NCBI RefSeq assembly: GCF_010671565.1
Contig: NZ_JAABOQ010000005.1
Coordinates: 1 to 64,000 of the forward strand
Direction of reading: 5' to 3'
From: Spongiivirga citrea
GTDB lineage: Bacteria > Bacteroidota > Bacteroidia > Flavobacteriales > Flavobacteriaceae
DNA: 64,000 nucleotides
The position numbers and the translations under genes were made by a program. This document shows positions 1-10,033 of the stretch, in pieces. Under the pieces are notes generated by a model. The model was not told the origin of the DNA. It made no database searches and saw nothing but the letters and a program-made list of their open reading frames with translations. Numbering within the stretch: position 1 is the stretch's first letter; each line of letters starts with the position of its first letter.

Positions 1-1050
1 CCAACAAGAGATGCTGGCGATGTGATTTCGCTATTTAGTAACGCATATACAGATATTACAGTCGATACTTTTTACGCTGGTTTTAGTGCTGGAGGGGGAT
101 TGACTGACGTACAGGTTGCTGGTGATGATGTGAAATTATATACTGATTTAGATTTTGCAGGTATTGAAACCATTACAACAGCGGTGGATTTATCAAGCAT
201 GACGAACTTCCATATTGACGTGTGGACAGCGACAGGTTTTGACGTTATAGCAGGCGTTGTAGATTTCGCAGGTGACGGATTTGGAAGCGGCAATGATACA
301 AGAGGAGATACGCGTAACACAATGCAAGCAGGTCAGTGGACATCGATAGATGTAAGTATTGCTGACCTTCAATCGGCTGGTTTGACAGCTACTCCTACTG
401 ATTTTAGCCAATTAATATTAGACGTAGTAGATGTCATAGGAACTATTTATGTAGATAATATTTATTTCTACAATGACGGTTCTGGAGGGGGAGGAACAGC
501 TCCAACTACAGCAGCACCAACACCACCAACAAGAGATGCTGGCGATGTGATTTCGCTATTTAGTAACGCATATACAGATATTACAGTCGATACTTTTTAC
601 GCTGGTTTTAGTGCTGGAGGGGGATTGACTGACGTACAGGTTGCTGGTGATGATGTGAAATTATATACTGATTTAGATTTTGCAGGTATTGAAACCATTA
701 CAACAGCGGTGGATTTATCAAGCATGACGAACTTCCATATTGACGTGTGGACAGCGACAGGTTTTGACGTTATAGCAGGCGTTGTAGATTTCGCAGGTGA
801 CGGATTTGGAAGCGGCAATGATACAAGAGGAGATACGCGTAACACAATGCAAGCAGGTCAGTGGACATCGATAGATGTAAGTATTGCTGACCTTCAATCG
901 GCTGGTTTGACAGCTACTCCTACTGATTTTAGCCAATTAATATTAGACGTAGTAGATGTCATAGGAACTATTTATGTAGATAATATTTATTTCTACAATG
1001 ACGGTTCTGGAGGGGGAGGAACAGCTCCAACTACAGCAGCACCAGCACCA
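1..1050 (+). repeat. Two nearly identical 525-bp tandem coding repeats
   Basis: The block at 1-525 repeats at 526-1050 with exact 525-bp spacing. The only difference I found is A at 520 against G at 1045, giving Thr against Ala. A third unit starting at 1051 keeps the spacing but is clearly diverged at synonymous and replacement sites. The first pair therefore arose, or was homogenised, recently. Confidence 0.93.
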
Positions 1051-2058
1051 CCAACAAGAGATGCTGGCGATGTGATTTCGCTATTTAGTAACGCTTATAC
1101 TGATATTACCGTTGATACATTTTATGCTGGTTTTAGTGCTGGTGGAGGTGTTAGTGATGTTCAGGTTGCAGGCGATGACACAAAACTTTATACTGATTTA
1201 GATTTTGCTGGGGTAGAGACTATAGCTACAGCAGTAGATTTATCAAGCATGACGAACTTCCATATTGATGTATGGACAGCAACAAGTTTTGATTTTGTCG
1301 CTGGAGTTGTCGACTTTGGTGGAGATGGTTTTGCAGGAGCAAATGCTGATACACGAGGGGATACACGGAATACGCTACCTGCTGGTCAATGGACATCAGT
1401 TGATGTATCTATTTCGGACTTACAGGCAGCTGGATTAACGGCTTCCCCTACTGATTTTAGCCAATTGATATTAGATGTAGCCGATGTAATCGGAACGGTA
1501 TATATTGATAATATTTATTTCTATAATGACGGTTCTGGAGGCGGAGGAAGCACATGCCCTGCACCTCCAATGGGTGAGTTATTATCAAACGGTGGTTTTG
1601 AAGCCAATTCTGGCGATGGTGCATGCTGGCAACTTAACCAAGGTGGTGGCTCTGTTACCATTATTGATACTGATGCAAATACAGGTACATACTCGGCTAG
1701 ATTAACGACTGGTACAGGGCAGGTGCCGAATCTTAAACAAGAACGATTTGGAGCATCTGTAGCAGGTAACCAGAACATTCAAGTTACGTTTAGGTATAAA
1801 ATTACTTCAGCATTTGTGGATGGTTCAATACTTCAAGTGTTAGCATTCTCAGAGCGTTCTGTAGGTGGCGCTGTTGCCCACGATTTAGGTAACGCGAGTG
1901 CTAGTACTGTTGACGTTTGGGAGACCTATACAGGCACATTTACAACAGATGCTGGTGTAGATGAAGGTATATCGTTGCTAATTCAAGCTACATGTGGTGG
2001 TGCCGCTACTTGTGCAGGTGAGGTGATTATTGATGATGTTGTTGTAACAGAAATCTAG
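1..2058 (+). CDS. Multimodular glucan-binding surface protein, 5' end outside window
   Basis: The reading frame is open at base 1, so the N-terminus and any signal peptide or catalytic module lie upstream; the GTG at 22 is not a start. The visible 685 codons hold three 175-residue modules (bases 1-525, 526-1050, 1051 to about 1554), each a predicted beta-sandwich ending in a VDNIYFYNDG-type motif, joined by Gly- and Thr/Pro-rich linkers. A different C-terminal domain (about 1555-2055) begins with LLSNGGFE, typical of CBM4/9-like jelly rolls. There is no T9SS sorting domain at the end. Such modules occur in flavobacterial surface glycan-binding proteins and GH16 laminarinases. The downstream beta-1,3-glucan operon makes laminarin binding the likeliest role, by inference. 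Whether the missing part is an enzyme or a SusE-like lipoprotein cannot be told. Confidence 0.75.
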   Translation, partial: PTRDAGDVISLFSNAYTDITVDTFYAGFSAGGGLTDVQVAGDDVKLYTDLDFAGIETITTAVDLSSMTNFHIDVWTATGFDVIAGVVDFAGDGFGSGNDTRGDTRNTMQAGQWTSIDVSIADLQSAGLTATPTDFSQLILDVVDVIGTIYVDNIYFYNDGSGGGGTAPTTAAPTPPTRDAGDVISLFSNAYTDITVDTFYAGFSAGGGLTDVQVAGDDVKLYTDLDFAGIETITTAVDLSSMTNFHIDVWTATGFDVIAGVVDFAGDGFGSGNDTRGDTRNTMQAGQWTSIDVSIADLQSAGLTATPTDFSQLILDVVDVIGTIYVDNIYFYNDGSGGGGTAPTTAAPAPPTRDAGDVISLFSNAYTDITVDTFYAGFSAGGGVSDVQVAGDDTKLYTDLDFAGVETIATAVDLSSMTNFHIDVWTATSFDFVAGVVDFGGDGFAGANADTRGDTRNTLPAGQWTSVDVSISDLQAAGLTASPTDFSQLILDVADVIGTVYIDNIYFYNDGSGGGGSTCPAPPMGELLSNGGFEANSGDGACWQLNQGGGSVTIIDTDANTGTYSARLTTGTGQVPNLKQERFGASVAGNQNIQVTFRYKITSAFVDGSILQVLAFSERSVGGAVAHDLGNASASTVDVWETYTGTFTTDAGVDEGISLLIQATCGGAATCAGEVIIDDVVVTEI

Positions 2059-2107
2059 TATTATCAAATCATTCGAAAATAAATAACCCCACATCCTAAA
2101 ACAAAAT

Positions 2108-2147
2108 AAGGTTGGTGTCAAAGTAATTTTTTCACCAGCCTTTTTTA
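2108..2147 (+). terminator. Rho-independent terminator after the glucan-binding protein gene
   Basis: An 8-bp stem (GGTTGGTG at 2110-2117 with CACCAGCC at 2133-2140, one G-U pair) is extended by A-T pairs and followed by a run of six T. It separates the upstream binding-protein transcript from the GH149 operon, leaving only about 35 bases for an operon promoter. Confidence 0.8.
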
Positions 2148-2182
2148 CAAGTACTTAACGATCAAAAAATAGTTGCACAACA

Positions 2183-5100
2183 ATGTCTACTAAGGATATT
2201 TATATAGGTAATTCAAAAGTTTCTACTGATAAAAAGGAAATTTCGGGAGAACTTATTCAGTTTGAAAACGAATCTTACTATAAGATCTCCAATTACGATT
2301 CAATGCGTCCATTTTTTATGAGCATTGTAAGTGATTCAAATCACTGGATGTTTATTTCTAGTAATGGAGGATTGTCAGCTGGACGGAAAAGCTCAGAATA
2401 TGCCTTATTTCCATATTATACGGATGATAAGATCACGGAATCTGCAGATATCACTGGAGGCAAATCCGTTTTTCATATTCACTTAAATGGAAAAACCTTT
2501 TTATGGGAACCATTTAGTGATGAGTATAGTGGTATTTATAAAATACATAGAAACCTTTATAAGAACAGCTATGGAAATAAGATCATCTTTGAAGAAATTA
2601 ATGAAGATTTAGGTCTTACGTTTCGTTATCATTGGAATTCTAGTAACACTTATGGATTTGTAAAAAGATCAACTATTGTGAACACTTCTGATAAGGAAGT
2701 TCATATTACATTATTAGATGGTATTCAGAATATAATGCCCTATGGTGTGGATCCTAATTTGCAAAACTCGGGGAGTAATCTTGTCGATGCTTATAAGAAA
2801 AATGAGCTGCAAAGCGATATAAATCTTGGTATTTATGCGTTAAGTGCTATCATAGTAGATAAAGCTGAACCGAGTGAGGCGCTGAAAGCAACATCAGTTT
2901 GGTCAACGGGAATTGAAAATGCTGACTATCTCATTTCTTCACTTCAGGTGGATGATTTTAAAAATAAAGGCAGCGTTATTCAGGAAACCGACATTCGAGC
3001 AGAGAAGGGAGCATATTTGATTAAAGCAGATTTTGTTCTTAATCCGAATTCAGAAAAAAATTGGATAATTGTTGCTGAAGTCAATCAGTCTATTGCTGAT
3101 ATTGCGGCTATTTCGAAGGAGATTAGAAATGAAAAAAACCTTCTTAAAATAGTTCAAGATGATATTGAAGAAGGTTCCAGAAAACTACTAGCACTCAATA
3201 GCGCTTCCGATGCGATGCAGTTCACTGCTGATGTGCTTCGAGATAACAGACATTTCTCGAATACGCTCTTTAATATAATGCGCGGAGGCATTTTTGATAG
3301 CAACTATCAAATAGAAAAATCAGATTTCATTCAATATATTCAAAAAGCAAATAACCAAGTTTACAAGCAACAGGAAGATGTATTAAATAGTCTTCCTGAA
3401 AAATTTGATCTAACTCATTTAAAGGAGCTAGCAAACAGCAATTCAAATAATGATTTTAAAAGGCTTGCATTTGAATATATGCCTTTAAAATTCAGTAGAA
3501 GACATGGTGATCCTAGTCGACCTTGGAATCAATTTACCATTAACACCACAACTGACGATGGCAAAAAGGTCTTGGATTATGAAGGGAATTGGCGAGACAT
3601 TTTCCAGAATTGGGAAGCCCTTGCCTATTCATATCCGCAGTTTGTAGACAATATGATCCAAAAGTTTGTCAACGCAACTACTTTTGATGGGTATAATCCG
3701 TATCGTGTTACCAAAGATGGTTTTGATTGGGAAGTAATCGAACCAGATGACCCGTGGTCTTACATTGGTTATTGGGGTGATCATCAGATCATTTATTTAT
3801 TGAAGTTGCTAGAACTTGAAGAAAATCATTTCCCGAATACATTATCCAATTATTTTAATGAAGAATTATTCGTCTATGCGAATGTTCCCTACAAAATAAA
3901 AAGCTACGACGACATACTTAAAAACCCAAAAGACACTATTGTTTTTGATGATGTGTTAGATGGAAGTATTCGAAAGGAACGAGAAATTATTGGTGCCGAT
4001 GGTGCTTTACTAAAAGATGCCGGAAATGATATTTACAAGGTAAATCTACTAGAAAAAATTCTGGCCACGTTGTTATCAAAAATATCCAACTTTATTCCAG
4101 AAGGAGGAATTTGGATGAATACCCAGCGTCCAGAATGGAACGATGCTAACAATGCCTTGGTTGGTAATGGTGTGTCGATGGTTACCTTATATTACTTAAG
4201 AAGGTTTCTAAACTTTTTTGAAGGCATTGTCGAGAATTCTGGAGAAGAATACTTTCAGGTTTCTAAAGAATTAATGTTGTTCTTCAATTCAATTCGTTCT
4301 ACGTTAACTGACAATGTTGGTATTCTTTCTAGTAAAGTTTCAAATGCCGACCGCAAAACTGTTATGGATGGATTAGGAAACGCTGGAAGTATTTTTAGAA
4401 ATACCATTTATGATGGAGGATTTAGTGGACAAAAAAGAGCCGTTTATAAGGGTGATGTATTACAATGTATAGAAATTACTAAGCGATATTTAGATCATAG
4501 TATTGACGCAAACCAACGTAAAGATGAGTTATTTCATGCGTATAACTTAATGACAGTTGATAGTGAGAATGAAGTTTCTATTTCTTATTTATCAGAAATG
4601 TTAGAAGGACAGGTTGCAGTATTAAGTTCTGGATATATTTCTAGCAAAACATCATTGGAAGTATTAGATGCTCTCAAAGCTAGTGCTTTGTTCAGAGAAG
4701 ATCAGTATAGCTACATTTTGTATCCCAACAAGACTTTAAACCGATTTGAAGACAAGAATAATATTCCAGAAAACAGGATAAAAGAATCATTACTTGTTCA
4801 AAAACTAATTGAAGATGATGACCATAATGTCATTGAAAAAGATATTAATGGCGACTATCATTTTAATGGTTCTTTTAATAATGCCGAAAGTCTAAAAAAG
4901 GCCTTATCTGAATTGTCTGCTGAAAAATATGGCGATTTAGTAAAAAGAGATACCAAACTATTGTCCGACATTTTTGAAGAAATATTCGACCACAAATCAT
5001 TTACAGGAAGGTCGGGTACTTTTTACGGTTACGAAGGCTTAGGATCTATTTACTGGCATATGGTTTCTAAGTTATTGGTGGCAGTTCAAGAAACATGTTG

Positions 5101-5641
5101 GAAAGCGATTCATAACAATGAAAGCGAAGAAATCATCGGAAGATTGCTAGAGCATTATTACGAGATTAACGAAGGAATTGGGGTACATAAATCGCCAGAA
5201 TTATATGGTGCATTTCCAACGGATCCTTACTCACATACTCCGGGAGGAAAAGGTGCTCAACAACCTGGAATGACTGGACAGGTTAAAGAAGATATTTTGT
5301 GCCGCTTTGCCGAGCTTGGAGCTATTGTAGAAAATGGCTGTTTGACCTTTAATCCGCGCTTACTGCGAACAGAAGAGTTTTTAAAGACATCAAAAACAGT
5401 TGAGTATATCGATATCAATGGCGCTCCTAAAAAAATAGTATTACATGATAATACACTTTGTTTTACCTATTGCCAAGTGCCAATTATCTATCAACTTTCA
5501 GGAAAGGAACATATTACGGTACACTATAATGACCAATCGCTTATTGACTTTGAAGGGCTACGTTTAAATACCGAAATAAGCCAACAAGTTTTTGAACGTT
5601 CAGGCCTAATAGACAGTATCATAGTATCAATTAAAAAATAA
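2183..5641 (+). CDS. GH149-type beta-1,3-oligoglucan phosphorylase
   Basis: This 1152-residue protein has no signal peptide, so it should act in the cytoplasm, splitting beta-1,3-gluco-oligosaccharides with phosphate to release glucose 1-phosphate. The N-terminal half is beta-sandwich-like; the C-terminal half is an (alpha/alpha)6-type catalytic domain with the motif RPEWNDANNALVGNG, whose Asp654 matches the general acid of the related GH94 phosphorylases. A His-containing loop (DPYSHTPGGKGAQQPGMTG, His1018) is a candidate phosphate site. Length and neighbours (two GH17, GH30, MFS) fit GH149, a family known from Bacteroidota and Euglena. Cellobiose or laminaribiose phosphorylases of GH94 are usually about 800 residues, so they fit less well. 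It is the first gene of a five-gene run, 7 bp before the next. Confidence 0.8.
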   Translation: MSTKDIYIGNSKVSTDKKEISGELIQFENESYYKISNYDSMRPFFMSIVSDSNHWMFISSNGGLSAGRKSSEYALFPYYTDDKITESADITGGKSVFHIHLNGKTFLWEPFSDEYSGIYKIHRNLYKNSYGNKIIFEEINEDLGLTFRYHWNSSNTYGFVKRSTIVNTSDKEVHITLLDGIQNIMPYGVDPNLQNSGSNLVDAYKKNELQSDINLGIYALSAIIVDKAEPSEALKATSVWSTGIENADYLISSLQVDDFKNKGSVIQETDIRAEKGAYLIKADFVLNPNSEKNWIIVAEVNQSIADIAAISKEIRNEKNLLKIVQDDIEEGSRKLLALNSASDAMQFTADVLRDNRHFSNTLFNIMRGGIFDSNYQIEKSDFIQYIQKANNQVYKQQEDVLNSLPEKFDLTHLKELANSNSNNDFKRLAFEYMPLKFSRRHGDPSRPWNQFTINTTTDDGKKVLDYEGNWRDIFQNWEALAYSYPQFVDNMIQKFVNATTFDGYNPYRVTKDGFDWEVIEPDDPWSYIGYWGDHQIIYLLKLLELEENHFPNTLSNYFNEELFVYANVPYKIKSYDDILKNPKDTIVFDDVLDGSIRKEREIIGADGALLKDAGNDIYKVNLLEKILATLLSKISNFIPEGGIWMNTQRPEWNDANNALVGNGVSMVTLYYLRRFLNFFEGIVENSGEEYFQVSKELMLFFNSIRSTLTDNVGILSSKVSNADRKTVMDGLGNAGSIFRNTIYDGGFSGQKRAVYKGDVLQCIEITKRYLDHSIDANQRKDELFHAYNLMTVDSENEVSISYLSEMLEGQVAVLSSGYISSKTSLEVLDALKASALFREDQYSYILYPNKTLNRFEDKNNIPENRIKESLLVQKLIEDDDHNVIEKDINGDYHFNGSFNNAESLKKALSELSAEKYGDLVKRDTKLLSDIFEEIFDHKSFTGRSGTFYGYEGLGSIYWHMVSKLLVAVQETCWKAIHNNESEEIIGRLLEHYYEINEGIGVHKSPELYGAFPTDPYSHTPGGKGAQQPGMTGQVKEDILCRFAELGAIVENGCLTFNPRLLRTEEFLKTSKTVEYIDINGAPKKIVLHDNTLCFTYCQVPIIYQLSGKEHITVHYNDQSLIDFEGLRLNTEISQQVFERSGLIDSIIVSIKK

Positions 5642-5648
5642 AAAAATC

Positions 5649-6944
5649 ATGAAAAAACACATCAATATATCGCTGAGTATTCTTATTGTTATGATGACTT
5701 TTTCATGTAAAAAAAATACCCCAAGTAAAGACGATAGTGCAATGGCGAAAGGAGAAAAAAGCATAACGGCAAAAGATATTCTAGGCAACCCAGATTATTT
5801 GGCAATGTCCTATGGAGGCTATAGACAGGTAGATCATGATATTGAGCCAACCTTAGATGAACTAAAAGATGATATGAAGATTTTGGCAGCTATGGGGGTC
5901 AAAGTCATTAGGACTTACAAAGTTCATTTACCGCATGCAGGAAACGTCCTAAAAGCAATAAGTGAGCTAAAAAAAGAAGATTCTAGCTTCGAAATGTATG
6001 TGATGTTGGGTGCATGGATAGATTGCAAAAATGCTTGGACAGATTTAGAACCAGATCACTTTCAGGAAAGCGAACGAAATGGAGTAGAAATAGAAGAAGC
6101 GGTACGCTTGAGCAATCTATACCCTGACATAGTTAAAGTTATCGCTGTTGGTAATGAGGCTATGGTAAAATGGGCTACTAGTTATTTTGTCCAGCCAGGT
6201 GTGATCCTAAAATGGGTTAATCATCTTCAAGATTTAAAAAAATCAGATAAGCTTCCTGCCGATTTATGGATCACAAGCTCCGATAATTTTGCATCATGGG
6301 GCGGTGGTGATGCTGAGTATCATGTAGAGGATTTAAATAAGCTAATTGCTGCTGTCGATTTCATATCAATTCATACCTACCCGATGCATGACACGCATTA
6401 CAATCCGCAATTTTGGGGAGTGTTGCCAGAAGAAAATGAATTATCTGATTTAGAAAAGGTCGAAAAAGCAATGCAGCGTTCATTGGATTACTCCAAAGCT
6501 CAGTACGAAAGTGTAAAGAACTATATGACTAGTGTTGGAGCCAATAAGCCTATTCATATTGGTGAAACTGGCTGGGCGAGTTTTTCTAACGGTCATTACG
6601 GAAATGAAGGATCAAAAGCCACAGACGAGTATAAAGAAAGTTTGTTCTATCATTTGATAAGAGATTGGACTAATGAAAATGAGATTTCATGTTTCTATTT
6701 TGAGGCCTTCAATGAGCCATGGAAAGACGCTGCAAATCAAGGAGGTTCAGAAAATCACTTTGGCTTATTTACAGTGGAAGGTAAAGCAAAATATGCTATG
6801 TGGCCTTTAGTGGATAAGGGTCTTTTTAAGGATTTAACACGGGATGGAAATCCGATTACCAAAACATATAATGGCGATAAAGATGCACTTATTAAAGAAG
6901 TGTTGGTGCCGTCTGTAAAAGATTCGTTAGTCGTCGATTTTTAA
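5649..6944 (+). CDS. GH17 beta-1,3-glucanase lipoprotein
   Basis: The 431-residue protein starts with a lipoprotein signal ending at Cys20 and should be membrane anchored outside the cytoplasm. The GH17 (beta/alpha)8 fold is marked by the acid/base region VGNEA (Glu170) and the nucleophile region GETGW (Glu306). GH17 enzymes hydrolyse or transglycosylate internal beta-1,3-glucosidic bonds. It sits 7 bp after the phosphorylase and 11 bp before the GH30 lipoprotein, so co-transcription is almost certain. It probably shortens laminari-oligosaccharides before import. It is only a distant paralogue of the second, signal-less GH17 at 10034. Confidence 0.9.
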   Translation: MKKHINISLSILIVMMTFSCKKNTPSKDDSAMAKGEKSITAKDILGNPDYLAMSYGGYRQVDHDIEPTLDELKDDMKILAAMGVKVIRTYKVHLPHAGNVLKAISELKKEDSSFEMYVMLGAWIDCKNAWTDLEPDHFQESERNGVEIEEAVRLSNLYPDIVKVIAVGNEAMVKWATSYFVQPGVILKWVNHLQDLKKSDKLPADLWITSSDNFASWGGGDAEYHVEDLNKLIAAVDFISIHTYPMHDTHYNPQFWGVLPEENELSDLEKVEKAMQRSLDYSKAQYESVKNYMTSVGANKPIHIGETGWASFSNGHYGNEGSKATDEYKESLFYHLIRDWTNENEISCFYFEAFNEPWKDAANQGGSENHFGLFTVEGKAKYAMWPLVDKGLFKDLTRDGNPITKTYNGDKDALIKEVLVPSVKDSLVVDF

Positions 6945-6955
6945 AGGATAAGGGT

Positions 6956-8437
6956 ATGTTCAAAAAGAATTATTTAATAGTAGTTTGTTTTATGATCGTG
7001 GGTTGTTCTAAAGAGCAAAATTTGAATATTGATGTAGTTGAAACTTCAGCTAGTGGAAATAAGTTGACACCAATTACAGAATTTAGTGAAAGCGATGACG
7101 CCTCTTCAATCAAACTACTCCCCGATGAGCAACTTCAGACGATTACAGGTTTTGGTGGTGCATTTACAGAATCGTCAGCCTATCTCCTAAATAAATTGAG
7201 CAAAGAAAACCGTAAAAAAATTATTGACGCATATTTTAGTGAAGAGGGCGCACATTATTCTTTGACAAGGTCGCATATGAACTCTTGTGATTTTTCTTTA
7301 AGCAACTATTCTTATACGCCTGTAGAAGGGGATAAAGACTTAGAGCACTTTTCAATTGAAGAAGACAAAGACGATTTGATTCCGTTCATAAAAGATGCTA
7401 TGGCTGCTTCGACAGATGGGTTTAAAATTTTTGGTTCGCCATGGACTGCGGCACCCTGGATGAAAGATAATAACAATTGGGTTGGAGGTAAACTACTGCC
7501 AGAGTATTACGACACTTGGGCTTTGTTTTTCTCAAAGTATGTAGATGCTTACAAATCGGAAGGTATTGATATTTGGGGTTTTACAGTAGAGAATGAACCC
7601 TTAGGCAATGGTAACAATTGGGAAAGCATGCATTATACACCTGATGAAATGACCAATTTTGTTCAGAATCATTTAGGACCAAAATTGGAAGCGGATGGAA
7701 AAGGGGGTATTAAGATTTTAGGTTACGATCAAAACAGAGAGCATTTAAAAGAATGGGTAGACTCACAATTTAAAAATGAAGAAACTTCTAAATATTTTGA
7801 TGGTACGGCTATTCATTGGTATGCAAGTACCTTCGAGGTATTTCCTGAAGAACTGCAATATGCACATAACAAAGCACCTAATAAATATTTAATTCAATCT
7901 GAAGCATGTGTTGACGCACAAGTTCCAGTATGGCAAGATGATGAGTGGTACTGGAAAAAAGAGGCTACGGATTGGGGTTGGACATGGGCTCCAGAAAAGG
8001 ATAAACATTTACACCCAAAGTATGCGCCTGTGTATCGCTATGCAAGAGATATTATTGGCTGTTTAAATAACTGGGTTGATGGCTGGGTCGATTGGAACAT
8101 GGTACTTGATAAAGAAGGTGGTCCGAATTGGTTTAAAAATTGGTGTGTAGCACCGGTAATTGTCGATCCTGAAAATGATGAAGTCTACTTTACACCCTTA
8201 TACTACACCTTGTCACACTTTAGCAAGTACATACGTCCTGACGCGAAGGTAATAGGAGTTGAAAACAATGATGAAGAGCTAATGGTAACCGCTGCTAAAA
8301 ACCTTGATGGGTCTATTGCTGTAGTTATCTTAAATCAAACAGATAAAACAAAACAATTTTCTCTTTCATTAGGAGAAAAAAACAAACCGGTTTCGATAAG
8401 CCCAAAAGCCATTCAAACTATTGTAATCACTAACTAA
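6956..8437 (+). CDS. GH30 beta-glucosidase or beta-1,6-glucanase lipoprotein
   Basis: This 493-residue lipoprotein has its lipobox Cys at residue 17. The GH30 signature is clear: GFGGAFTESS near residue 65, acid/base motif VENEP (Glu214) and nucleophile motif QSEAC (Glu316), followed by the C-terminal beta-sandwich usual in this family. GH30 members in laminarin loci remove beta-1,6-linked glucose branches or act as beta-glucosidases; the exact subfamily is not decidable by eye. In this operon, removing side branches would make laminarin chains accessible to GH17 and the phosphorylase. It lies 11 bp after the GH17 gene and 10 bp before the transporter. Confidence 0.9.
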   Translation: MFKKNYLIVVCFMIVGCSKEQNLNIDVVETSASGNKLTPITEFSESDDASSIKLLPDEQLQTITGFGGAFTESSAYLLNKLSKENRKKIIDAYFSEEGAHYSLTRSHMNSCDFSLSNYSYTPVEGDKDLEHFSIEEDKDDLIPFIKDAMAASTDGFKIFGSPWTAAPWMKDNNNWVGGKLLPEYYDTWALFFSKYVDAYKSEGIDIWGFTVENEPLGNGNNWESMHYTPDEMTNFVQNHLGPKLEADGKGGIKILGYDQNREHLKEWVDSQFKNEETSKYFDGTAIHWYASTFEVFPEELQYAHNKAPNKYLIQSEACVDAQVPVWQDDEWYWKKEATDWGWTWAPEKDKHLHPKYAPVYRYARDIIGCLNNWVDGWVDWNMVLDKEGGPNWFKNWCVAPVIVDPENDEVYFTPLYYTLSHFSKYIRPDAKVIGVENNDEELMVTAAKNLDGSIAVVILNQTDKTKQFSLSLGEKNKPVSISPKAIQTIVITN

Positions 8438-8447
8438 AACCTTAGAT

Positions 8448-10013
8448 ATGTCAAATTTAAAAACCGCCTCAAAAGATAAAGTGCCTGTAGGTCAGAAAGC
8501 GGCCTTTGGAGCTGGTCATTTTATCCTAAATATTTTGCCTGGAACACTTGGAGTATTTATCCAATTTTTCCTTTTAACGGCATGGGGTGTTGATCCACTT
8601 TGGGCCGGACTTTTAGGTGGTTTGCCAAGAATTTTTGACTCAATCACAGATCCTATAATGGGTTTTATTTCGGATAATACAAAATCTAAATGGGGGCGAA
8701 GAAGACCTTATATTTTTATCGGGGCAATCATTAGTGGTATTCTTTTCTTTTTAATGTGGCAAATCGATGATAATGCGTCGCAATCCTATATTATTTGGCA
8801 TGTAATGGTCATTCAATTATTGTTCCTTATTGGTAATACTATGTTTGCCACACCATTAGTTGGTCTTGGTTATGAGATGACATCAGACTATAATGAACGT
8901 ACACGCTTAATGGCTTTTTCAAATACAATGGGGCAAATTGCTTGGATGATTGTGCCTTGGTTGTATGTTATCATTCCGGATACAGATACATTTAATACGC
9001 AAACAGAAGGTGTACGAACTATGGCTCTTATTGTAGGAGCAATGTGTATAGTTTTTGGAATCTTACCTGCAATATTTAATAAGGGAATTGATTCGGCAAA
9101 TATGGCCAACCGAAAGGAAATTAATTTTAAAACGCTTGCAGCCAATATGAAAGAACTGCTTGCCGGGATTAAACAAGTTTCTAAAAACAAACCTTTCATG
9201 AAATTGTGTGGGGCTACCTTTTTGGTTTTTAATGGATTTCAACTTGTAGCGGCATTTGGCGTTTTTATTATAGTATTCTACATGTATAACGGTAGTTATG
9301 AAATTGCTGGAACATGGCCCGCTTGGTTTAATACTATAAACGCGATGTTAACGGCATTTATAGTTATTCCTATTATTTCTAGAATGGCCAACAAATGGGG
9401 TAAAAGAAAGGCCTTTATTATCTCAACAATTCTATCGATCGTTGGTTATATCTTAAAATGGTGGGGCTTTGACAAAGAGTTGAATAGTCAATTTAGCCAA
9501 ACAGGATTCGGTAAAAGTCTTAATTCAGGTATTGGTTCTCTTTTTGAAGCTATAAATCCGTTTCTCGATAGTGTTGGAATGTCATGGTTTAGCATTGACC
9601 CGGGGAGCGAAGTGCCTTGGCTCATATTCGTACCAATTCCATTATTCGCTTTCGGAATGGGAGGGTTATTCACTTTGATGATGTCTATGACCGCCGATGT
9701 GTGCGATCTGGATGAATTGGAAAATGGTATGCCTAGAAAGGAAGGTACTTTTGGTGCTATTTATTGGTTAATGGTTAAAATAGGCCAGTCTATAGCACTT
9801 GTATTAGGCGGTGTGATTCTGAGTATAGTAGGTTTTGATCCTAATGCGACGGAACAATCTATAGAAACAATGAACAATCTAAGGATTGCTGACATAATAG
9901 TCCCGTCGTTAACAGCCGCATTAGCCGTTTGGGTGATGTGGAAATACAGTCTAAATGAAGAAAGAGCGAGAGAAATTAAGGCGGAATTGGTAGAACGTAG
10001 AGGAGAGTTATAG
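8448..10013 (+). CDS. MelB-like GPH family sugar:cation symporter (MFS)
   Basis: The 521-residue integral membrane protein has about 12 predicted helices and the GPH-family signature near residues 64-90 (DSITDPIMGFISD, then SKWGRRRP). GPH symporters move glycosides with Na+ or H+. The length is above the usual 450-480 because of an insertion between helices around residues 345-385, rich in Gly, Ser and Asn. Its position between the GH30 lipoprotein and the cytoplasmic GH17 makes it the inner-membrane importer for laminari-oligosaccharides, by inference. It lies 10 bp after its neighbour upstream and 20 bp before the next gene. Confidence 0.9.
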   Translation: MSNLKTASKDKVPVGQKAAFGAGHFILNILPGTLGVFIQFFLLTAWGVDPLWAGLLGGLPRIFDSITDPIMGFISDNTKSKWGRRRPYIFIGAIISGILFFLMWQIDDNASQSYIIWHVMVIQLLFLIGNTMFATPLVGLGYEMTSDYNERTRLMAFSNTMGQIAWMIVPWLYVIIPDTDTFNTQTEGVRTMALIVGAMCIVFGILPAIFNKGIDSANMANRKEINFKTLAANMKELLAGIKQVSKNKPFMKLCGATFLVFNGFQLVAAFGVFIIVFYMYNGSYEIAGTWPAWFNTINAMLTAFIVIPIISRMANKWGKRKAFIISTILSIVGYILKWWGFDKELNSQFSQTGFGKSLNSGIGSLFEAINPFLDSVGMSWFSIDPGSEVPWLIFVPIPLFAFGMGGLFTLMMSMTADVCDLDELENGMPRKEGTFGAIYWLMVKIGQSIALVLGGVILSIVGFDPNATEQSIETMNNLRIADIIVPSLTAALAVWVMWKYSLNEERAREIKAELVERRGEL

Positions 10014-10033
10014 GCTAACTAAAAAAACAGGAA

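Noticed and set aside
2183-5641. GH94 cellobiose phosphorylase
   Set aside because: The WND motif is shared, but the protein is over 300 residues longer than GH94 and sits with GH17 and GH30 genes, which fits GH149 better.
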